Origin: Blasia pusilla
Lineage: Eukaryota; Marchantiophyta; Marchantiopsida; Blasiales
Reading direction: 5' to 3'
NCBI GenBank assembly: GCA_050084515.1
Contig: CM114272.1
Coordinates: 21,948,001 to 22,012,000 of the forward strand
DNA length: 64,000 nt
Position numbers and translations under genes: made by a program. Within the stretch, counting starts at the first letter, position 1. Every line of letters starts with the position of its first letter. Below, one piece after another: positions 56,394 through 64,000 of the stretch. The notes under the pieces are model-generated. The model had not been told where the DNA came from. It was given only the letters and a program-made list of their open reading frames with translations, and did not search any database.

Positions 56394-59300
56394 TTAATTG
56401 ACAATATCAGAGATGATTCTCCTCGACTTAATAGGTGCCCACTTCCACCTCTTGTAGTAGACAGCTTGAAGTAAAGCAAGGGATAGGACAAATATCCATT
56501 TAATGCCCATCTGCAAGAGACACCAGAACTAAGTGAGTTCACAAATCTCAAGTTAACTAACGATTAATCTGACGACAGAGAATGGCCCAAAGAACCTGCA
56601 GATATTCAAAGAAACTAAATTGCGCATATCCAGAGTTTCTCCAACCTGGTGTAACAAAACCAGTAGCAGACAGTCACCATCTGATATCTGGATCTATTAG
56701 AGTACAATTCACAAATGACTACTCGCAACCAGGCACAACTGTTTCTATGTCAACATTCAATGCAAGTTACCATCTTGCGCTCGTCCATCTCTGGTTCAGC
56801 TGCCCATGCAAGGAAGGTCGTAACATCCTTTGCCATCTGATTGATCAATAACACTCAAAGATCATCAGAGGCTCACCACCAGAAGTGAAAAAGACCATGT
56901 GAGGATTCCGGTTGTCTTGTAGAGTTTCAGTTAGTGAGCCCCAAACGCACAAAAGTAGACTACCCCAAAATTCACAGTTGCATCAAGACACAGTTGGGCT
57001 CAACCTGCCCAACAAGAAAAAATAACAAGAACCTCTTACATTTGAAACAGATAGTACATCACTAGCCCACTGCTTTCTAGTAAGGCACCCTATTAGAAAA
57101 TAGTGGGCTACAATATTTCACATAATTGGTTTCTACAGCTAACTGTAAAGATGCCATCATTTCCCTCAAAACTAAAAATTTCATCCCCTCGAACCATTAC
57201 CATTCAACTTTCTATACCTTAATTTCGATTCAATCATGAAAGGTACCTGTGACTCTGTTGCGGGTGTACCGTCCTCATATTCCACACCTCCATCTACAAG
57301 CATCTTGGGCATGCCAATCGCACCTCCTGGGAAGTAGGGATTGTAGTGCAAACCTTCTCTCACCTGCCATCTTGCACTGGTCAGGAGGGGAAAATACAAC
57401 AAAAAGAAAATAAGTAGATATCTGAAATGCAAATTACAAGCTAGTTGCTAGATCTAAGTAACCTAATAGAAACAATTGTAACGGTCACGGACATAAACAT
57501 CCAATATGTTGTAAGGAAATCTTACAGAAACTCCAGCTGGGGGTTCACGATACCCAGTCAACAAAGAGAAAACATAGTTCTGGCCGTTGTGGCGTGCCTG
57601 CAAATAAACAAATACTAGTCAGATAGTTCCTCCCTAGTGTTTAAGGTGACCGGCAGCAGGAGGCAAATATAGTGTACAGAAAAATCCATGCATTGCACAG
57701 TAGTTTCAACTCCAGCGAGATAAACCCTAAACTCTGGCACTTCAACCAGGGAGATAAGGCCTCTAAGACATCACACCAAGGTTTCTTCAGAATCCCAAGT
57801 GCCTTTGCTCAAAAGGACCACATGAGTGTCAGACCTACCGCAAAACAAAGAGGATGGCCTAGACTCCTTTCCGTGACCCAAAATCTTCATCGTAAGCCTA
57901 AGTCCAGAAATCATTACTTTCTTCACTTGAGGAGTGGGCAAGACTAGCCACACTATATTTCAAAACTGTGCTAGTGCAGTGACAAGGCTTCACTTGGAAG
58001 ATGAGTGTACCAGTTGTCTGTACCAACCACCTAATATCACAGGGAACAGAAGAGTGTTTTGTACAAGTCTCCAGTAGCACTAGGGACTAAATGTGAATGC
58101 AGAAGGACCTCCAACATCAGAACTACACTCACTTATACCAAGACCCAATTGTGGAGAAAAACATACCTTTGTTATTAGACTCAAATCTGGAGGATAGGAA
58201 CCCCCGTTTGCATATCGTGCAGCAGCTTCATTTGGGTAAGGATTTGGGAAGTGATCACTGGGCTTCCCTGGGCGTTCATACATCTCACCCTCATCATTAG
58301 GGCCATCCTGCACTTCAATCTCAGCAGCTATGCACTTGACTTCGTCCTCAGTGTACGCTACACCAATGAGATCACGGTATGCTACCAAGGACATACTGTG
58401 GCATGCGGAACAAACCTGCTGGTAGACCTGATGACCACGGCGAATTCTGCCACAAGAGAATTCATTGTAAAAGACGTGGTGGACTAACATGTGTTCCCAG
58501 TTCACCCTCAAGTTGGGTCAGCTGTGCACTTATTTTTAATTACGTCCCAAGCTTTATGAGTACTTCTTAGAAACATACTTCCCTTCCACCACAAATCCAA
58601 CCGTACATTACGTTCCTTTCAAATAGCTGCAGGAGTCAATAAGAACGAATCTTCATTACAATTTAGAGGCAGTTCCACGATGCAGACATGCACGAGACAA
58701 TGATGCGACTCATTTGGGACTTTCTCGGAAGAAGTACTGACAATCCCCACTCCACAATATGGGGAACATTACCAAACATAAAGAGCAAAGTGCGAATCAT
58801 TACGACAAACAGTTTTCGTTAGGTTTAGGAGGGACTAAAGTGAAAATGTTGTCTGATTATCCCTACGACCAGCAGGTCCAACATCACACAGGCGAGAGAG
58901 AATCAGGATCGGTAGCCCTGGAAGACCAATGGAAAACGCACAAATGACCAAACAAATGTTCAAAACCCAGAATTGCCAGGTTACATGCGGATGATGGTTT
59001 GGTGTACATACGAGGCGTGGTCATAAGAGCTCATAATCCCGTTGTGTGGCCATGGGTACTCTGGCGAAGCCAAACCATGCTCTGCTTCATCAGCATAAGC
59101 CAACCCTGCAAGCCCAATCAGTCCGGTAACGCTTGCCCCAACAAGACCTGCTGCTCTAAACAACTTACTCCCCATGCTTTCGCCATTGTCTGGATGTACT
59201 TCTTTTTCTGCCAACGCCTGAACGGCCGGGTAAGGCTGCAATTGTCCACAGGGATTGCGATCGCATCAGAAGAAGGAAACCACAATCCATTCATCACAAG

Positions 59301-59657
59301 CTCTTGCAATATGTGCACTACTCGAGTTAGGGCTCTGAGCGAAATCCTCTTTTTGAGAGTGCAGATCCCACAGCACCAGGTGCGAATTCATCAGCTAACC
59401 CTCCCACCAGCAAAGATCCGACCGATCGGAGCCCCAGAAGCAAAACATCGCCACACAACCAGCCCTCTATCCCGTCTTCCTCAAGCCCTCAACCACCGAT
59501 CCGCCAGCCCTCTCCAAACAGCATCAAATCACGCTCCCGGCGCCTCCCATCGTCCGCCCCTAATTCTCCCCGCACTCACCTGACGAGCCCTCGAATTGAG
59601 CAGTCCCACAAATCGCGACGCAGACCTCCCCAGCGAGCCCGGCCCCCTGCTCGCCAT
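56394..59657 (-). CDS. CYC1: Cytochrome c1, mitochondrial complex III subunit (seven exons)
   Basis: Seven exons with GT-AG junctions give an uninterrupted 317-residue protein: 59657-59580, 59235-59012, 58446-58167, 57597-57526, 57363-57247, 56836-56771, 56510-56394 (954 nt in total). Cytochrome c1 passes electrons from the Rieske protein to cytochrome c in the inner membrane. Exon 1 encodes a 26-residue Arg/Ser-rich mitochondrial presequence. Exon 2 has a hydrophobic sorting segment ending [11 protein letters not shown]. The haem site is CSACH at residues 113-117. [21 protein letters not shown] and [10 protein letters not shown] (axial Met about 236) are kept, and the C-terminal membrane anchor [15 protein letters not shown] lies at 284-298. 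It looks intact. The start at 59657 gives a normal presequence. Confidence 0.95.
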
Positions 59658-59689
59658 CGCTGCCAATCTACCGTCTCCTCCCCGATGAT

Positions 59690-60110
59690 CTGCTCTGCTA
59701 TGTTAAGCTCTGCTCTGCTCTGCTCTCTCTCCTCTCCTCTCCTCACCTCCTCCCCTTCTCTTCCCACGACGAAGTTTGAAGTCTCGGGTGTGAAGTTGGG
59801 AGTCTCGGATCTGAAGTTGGAAGTTGGAAGGTGGAAGATTAGAACAGTGAAGTTTGAAGGGGGAAGCTGGGAGACTCCGGGTTTTTGAAGTGGAAGTGGG
59901 AGGCTAGGAGTTGACATTTGGAATCAGGAAGCGGGAAGTTTCGAGGTGAAGGCTTTGAAGTGTGAAGTTTGGAGTTCGGAGTCTCCAGGTTACTGAAATG
60001 GAAGTTGGGGGGCGTTCCTTTTGAAGTTGAAAGTGACGTCTGAAGTTTGCACCTTGATGGTGGAAGTCTTTATTTTGAAGTTTGAAGTTCGACGCCGCGC
60101 ATCGACTCTC
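59690..60110. repeat. CT-rich and GAAGTTTGAAG-type simple repeats upstream of cytochrome c1
   Basis: 59690-59765 is composed of CTCTG and CTCCT words. 59770-60110 contains many GAAGTTTG/GAAGTTGG words with 7-11 bp spacing. In the direction of the cytochrome c1 gene this is a CTTCAAACTTC-rich promoter or 5' untranslated region. Open frames here (for example 59904-60254 minus) are repeat artefacts. Confidence 0.55.
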
Positions 60111-60222
60111 CACAATCTTTGCTGCCTGAGCACTTTCGAGAGGAGTTTTGCCTTTTTGGAATGAGAATGAGCAAATTTGGTACGGCACATTCCGTTCATA
60201 CATTTCTTTCCTTTTGTGACTG

Positions 60223-60508
60223 GTAGATGGAAAAAAATCCATGGGAAAGGCCACGGAAGGAACGAAAGGATGTTGCGGAGTGAAAAAGTGAAAGGTAAAC
60301 AGCTAAAACTGATGGCAATATTTAGTGGGGTTATGGTCGGAATTAGAACCTTTCCTTTTTGTGACTGGTCGTCAAAGCCAAGGTTCTAGTTCCGACCGTA
60401 ACCCCACTATATATGTCCATCATTTTTACCTGTTTACCTTTCACTTTTTCACTCTCCAGCATCCTTTCGTTCCCTCCATGGCCTTTTCCATGGATTTTCC
60501 CATCTACT
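60223..60508. repeat. Long inverted repeat (foldback) with about 130-bp arms
   Basis: 60223-60352 pairs with 60380-60508, leaving a 27-nt loop. Word-level matches run the whole length (for example GTGAAAAAGTGAAAGGTAAACAG against CTGTTTACCTTTCACTTTTTCAC, and GTGGGGTTA near the loop). There are scattered mismatches. A transcript would form a hairpin of about 130 bp. It may be a foldback transposon or a small-RNA precursor. Confidence 0.8.
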
Positions 60509-61739
60509 CTTGATAGGAAATATTTTTAACTCTCTTGTTTCGTTGCCCTCCCATCAGCACCTCCAATGTCATGATAGACATTGGAGGCAAATGGGAGGAG
60601 TTGCAGAATTTTCCACACCCAAGGTGATGGGAAAAAAATCAATAACCTTGCCATTCTCAATGGCAAAACATTATTTTGGTTCTAGAAGGTCTCACCATGA
60701 GGATCTTTTGTTCTCACCCTTCTCGGCGTTTCGGTGTGTGGCGGGCGGCAGTGGGGAGTGACGGGCGTGGAGGGAGGGAGGTTGGCAGGGAGAGGGGAGA
60801 TGATGGGTCTTATCATATACTGAAACGAAGAGCTCAACTTGCTCTTCGTTTTGATCCGCACTATAGTGAAGTATTTTGTTTTTATTGTATTTCTATATTT
60901 CTAATCTAATTAGGGTTTCTCACATGTAGTTATGTAGTGAATGCTCCCCATGTAACTTCCTTTGTTCATCCAAATCAACCCCCCAAAAAAATCCCCTTTC
61001 TACGTCCATCTTCATCTTCATTTGTTATCTTCATTTTTCGTTCAAGGTTGATTCATGATCATCTCTATCATTCCATCCTTAGGTAGATCCTTGTTTCCAT
61101 CCATTTTGATCTAGCCTTGCCTATTCACTTCTTGCCTTCTTAGTATCTCCATGAAGCCACATTTGTGTTTGGGGTGGGGGTTTGGGTCTAGAAGTCCTAA
61201 GTGATGAAGGTATATGAGAGTTTATTCTAGTGGGATCATTACCGTAGACACGAAGAGAGTCAACTACCATGATTGCTAGTTCGAAAGGGGGAGGTATGGG
61301 AGATACTGGTAGGGATTGCCTATCGAGTTTGATGGGGGGTCATGTTCTCTTGTTGGTGAGTTTAATCCATGCTTCGACCCACGCAAGTCCCCCTTGTGGG
61401 AACACATGGGTCATCCAATCAAGATACGAAATGTCCTTGTTGTCCCAGATTCTTCACCCGTTCAAGAATTCTGAACCACTAAGCGGCTAAGTATCCTCTC
61501 TATGGCCAGCCTTCGAGGGGGTGATTGGGAGTCTCTGTGGAGTGAGTTTGTGGCATATGCCAGTGGTAGAACTTCACTTGGTTTCCCATTGGATGATCTT
61601 GTAGAAACTAGGTTGCGTCAATATAGGACACTTGGACGAGCTTGTGAGTACTCGCGAGCTGCTCGCACTGTTTGTCTAATGGGCATGGCACCTCCGGTAA
61701 ATATTACCATTGATGCCCTACAAAGAAGGTGAATATACA
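60509..61739. other. Intergenic DNA
   Basis: No domain is recognised. Open frames at 61269-61490 and 61502-61732 are short and without motifs. A palindromic segment CCTCCAATGTCATGATAGACATTGGAGG lies at about 60561-60588. Confidence 0.35.
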
Positions 61740-62165
61740 CTTTAATAGAAACTAGGATGGAAAACCCATCGGTATATAAAGGAGGGGGGCCATAGAATGC
61801 CAAAAAACCCGTGGGCCGAAACCGGCCCCAAAGAGACAGAAGGGGGCCTCCCCCCCTAACAACCAAAATCACCAACAGCACAGACAATATCAGCAACACC
61901 AATAGAACTATGGCTACTACTAAGTGAGCCTCTAGCATTGGCGTCTCCAACTGCCTAAGCCGCCGCAAAAGCCCATTTGCTTGGGCACGCTGCAAAGCTA
62001 TGGAGACCCGTTGCCTACAATAAAGTATCCTAGTGGCTAAGGACAACCCATTTCTCGACTGGAGATTATGGGCGCAATCCGTAAGGAACGAGTCAAACCT
62101 CTCCCCCATGGCCCCGTACATCTCAATGGCTAGGGGGATAAATCGATGTCCGTCATGGAGTCAAA
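61740..62165 (-). pseudogene. Possible non-LTR retroelement (LINE-like) C-terminal tail
   Basis: The minus strand reads HDGHRFIPLAIEMYGAMGER, then FLTDCAHNLQSRNG and YCRQRVSIALQRAQANGLLRR at 61950-62165. I recall similar RFIPLAxE...FLxxCA...RQRVSxALQRAQ strings at the carboxyl end of reverse-transcriptase polyproteins in plants and algae, but cannot confirm it here. No RT domain is present upstream within the window. A hydrophobic stretch (LVVAIVLLVLLILSVLLVILVV) follows, and the frame stays open to 61618. Confidence 0.35.
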
Positions 62166-62274
62166 TATAAATGTGGGTCTTCTTTATCGCCGCCGCTGCC
62201 GCCGCCGCTCCTTGTAGCAATCTCCCTTGTGCCACCACTTGGGCCCGCACTGCCTCCCGCACAAGATCTGTCGC

Positions 62275-62940
62275 TATAACATCCGCTACCACCAATAGAG
62301 ATGCATGGAGTAGTGCTCTCTCCTTGCACATGGAAGCCACCACTAGAGAACATAATATCCCCGACCGCATCGGGTGGCTATCCTCTCACCCCAATCGACA
62401 CTCCCAAATGCACACCACAAGATCTCACGAAGGTTACAACCTCGTCAAGCGCTTGCTATAACATCCGCTACCACCACCTTAGACTCTGCCTGACCCATCC
62501 CTCATGCAAAGAGATCAAAGGTACTGGGATAAGGGAATCCTGCATGATGAGTAGTGCTCTCTCCTTGCACATGGAAGCCACTCTCTTAGCTAGGAAAGAG
62601 CAATAGATGAACATAATATCCAAAGAATGGTGGAAGGACTAATGCATCGTTTGGGGTGGCTATCCTCTCACCCCCAATTGGATATGAGACGGACACTTAT
62701 CTCGTGTACATCAAATGCACACCATAAGGATCTTTGGCTTGAGGGCGACACCCCAAAGACTCACTCCCTTGGTGCAGGTTGGGGCCTCTTTGGCCCTCTA
62801 TTTACAACCATGGTCGTCAAGTTTTGGAGTTGACATTCCAACTTTTGCACTTAACTTTCATCCAGACACGGCTCTAATACCGCTCTATGCCTTGACCCAT
62901 CCCTCTTTGCAAAGAAACTCAAAGGTACTCAAAGGTACAT
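62275..62940. repeat. Diverged direct repeats of about 180-280 bp
   Basis: ATAACATCCGCTACCACC occurs at about 62276 and 62459, GAGTAGTGCTCTCTCCTTGC at about 62307 and 62549, and GGGTGGCTATCCTCTCACCC at about 62369 and 62653. A further part (CCCATCCCTC...GCAAAGA...AAAGGTACT) occurs at about 62490 and 62898. The order is conserved with length differences, so this is a diverged tandem duplication. Confidence 0.6.
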
Positions 62941-64000
62941 GATTGTTGCCGGAGGGTTGTCCAGTATGATGTACAAACACCTTCATGATTGCTTTCCTTC
63001 TAGGGACTCCTCCAGTGACTTTTCAAAGTTGCTTTAGGTTGCCTCTCACTTAGCTTAGGAAAGAGTTGCCTTTATTATAGGCAACGGATCTCCATAGATG
63101 AGTGCCCAAGCGGGATGACTTTTGAGGCCCACTAAGTGGTAATCATGTCTCAAGGTGTTGTTAATATCTTCTTTGTTGTTGTTGAGTTTAGCCAGTTGGG
63201 GGAGGATGTCCTCTTTTCTTTTTCCACGCCGATTGTGACCTTTACGTACTCGAATCTTTGACTTCCCCTCTTTGTACTCTTGATGGGTTCCCCATCATTC
63301 TTTTTCCTTTAGGCTTTCAATTCCTATGCACTTCCTTGGAATTGGAACCACACCTCCTTCAATTATACTATTATTAAGGTAGAAAAGGTTATTCATGTGC
63401 AGTTCAGGAAGAAGTGATACCTTCTACAAGGAGAAAATATTTTCTTATGGAGTTTCTTACTTACCGTAAATTTATGGGGAACATCTTTTCAACAAGTTAG
63501 GAAAATATGGTGAAATGAAAAAGGGAAAGGGTTAGGAAAGAAAAATAGGTGATAAAAAAGATATAGACTGTTATTTCTTAATCATATTCGAGTTAACATG
63601 CACATTGAATGCCTAATTTAAAACCTTGGAGATCTTAGGGCTTGACATCAAGGTCAAGCCATTAACAAGATTAATTTGTCCCATTTGACAATAATGAAAA
63701 AAATCAGAATATTAAGATTGCATATTGGAAAAAGGTCAAAAAAATCTCTTAAAACAATGAGATGTGCCTATTAAAGAATAATTTACATCAAGAGTAAGGA
63801 TTATGTAATGCATATGCAATGCCCCATTAAAAATCTCAAGGCATTATTAGTGCAATGGGAATTCTCCCTTGGTTGAAAATTGGTTCCTTTCTCTCTTCTC
63901 TTTACCTAATGAAAACTTAGTATTCTTCCCTCTCCTATTGAGACTTTTATGTCCCAAACAAAAAAACTTTGTGAAACCCTCATTTGTGAGAAATCTTTCT
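62941..64000. other. Intergenic AT-rich DNA
   Basis: No gene, RNA or repeat is recognised to the right edge of the window. Confidence 0.4.

Noticed and set aside
59904-60254. Minus-strand 116-codon frame
   Set aside because: It reads the GAAGTT simple repeat.
1-64000. tRNA, rRNA or CRISPR-like arrays
   Set aside because: None seen on reading. The short repeats present have irregular spacing and no spacer structure. A tRNAscan/Infernal run would be needed to exclude small RNA genes.

Overview
This window looks like nuclear DNA of a land plant or close streptophyte. The evidence is two intron-rich housekeeping genes of plant type (a DDX51/RH1-like DEAD-box helicase and mitochondrial cytochrome c1), Helitrons of the plant type, a degenerate TTTAGGG-like block, and dense nested Ty3/gypsy and Ty1/copia remnants. 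I cannot name the species. The unrearranged DNMT3-like methyltransferase motif order hints at a non-flowering lineage, but this is weak evidence.

Layout. 1-1700: minus-strand Ty3/gypsy gag-protease-RT fragment abutting Helitron 1 (minus, about 1700-5685). 5690-6235: GC-rich GCGGGC repeat. 6240-7380: TATA/CT-rich stretch and a possible zinc-finger remnant. 7428-7978: telomere-like repeat. 8029-8596: dispersed GGAAC/GTTCC palindromes. About 9230-13092: element A. 13628-18570: Helitron 2 (plus) with recognisable introns. 19860-24571: complete nine-exon DEAD-box helicase gene (minus). 24600-29690: intergenic, mostly AT-rich. 29697-30535: dispersed repeat W-X-Y, interrupted by element B (30536-40694). 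40828-51931: element C, carrying an antisense 618-bp derivative and a truncated chromovirus. 52140-52995: Ty1/copia gag remnant (minus). 53340-54310: second W-X-Y copy with its middle block inverted. 56394-59657: complete seven-exon cytochrome c1 gene (minus). 60223-60508: long foldback. 61740-62165: possible non-LTR retroelement tail. The rest is unassigned.

The main finding is the element family A/B/C. It is a Ty3/gypsy-type retroelement with coding order gag - protease - cytosine-5 DNA methyltransferase - reverse transcriptase - RNase H - integrase - PHD finger. The methyltransferase has motifs I, IV, VI, VIII, IX and X in linear (DNMT3-like) order and lies between protease and RT in B and C. 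A classical C4HC3 PHD finger follows the integrase, where chromoviruses carry a chromodomain. Element A has lost protease, methyltransferase and most of RT.

The ends of the family are also odd. I see no long terminal repeats. The left end (TGTCAC...) and right end (...GCGCACGACA) differ, and a 618-bp insertion inside C is exactly the left 480 bp of C joined to its right 138 bp. B sits in a copy of repeat W-X-Y with flanks TCTT/TCTA, consistent with a 4-bp target duplication. All copies here are decayed by stops, frameshifts, deletions or nested insertions. All three integrases lack the second catalytic Asp, so none looks autonomous.
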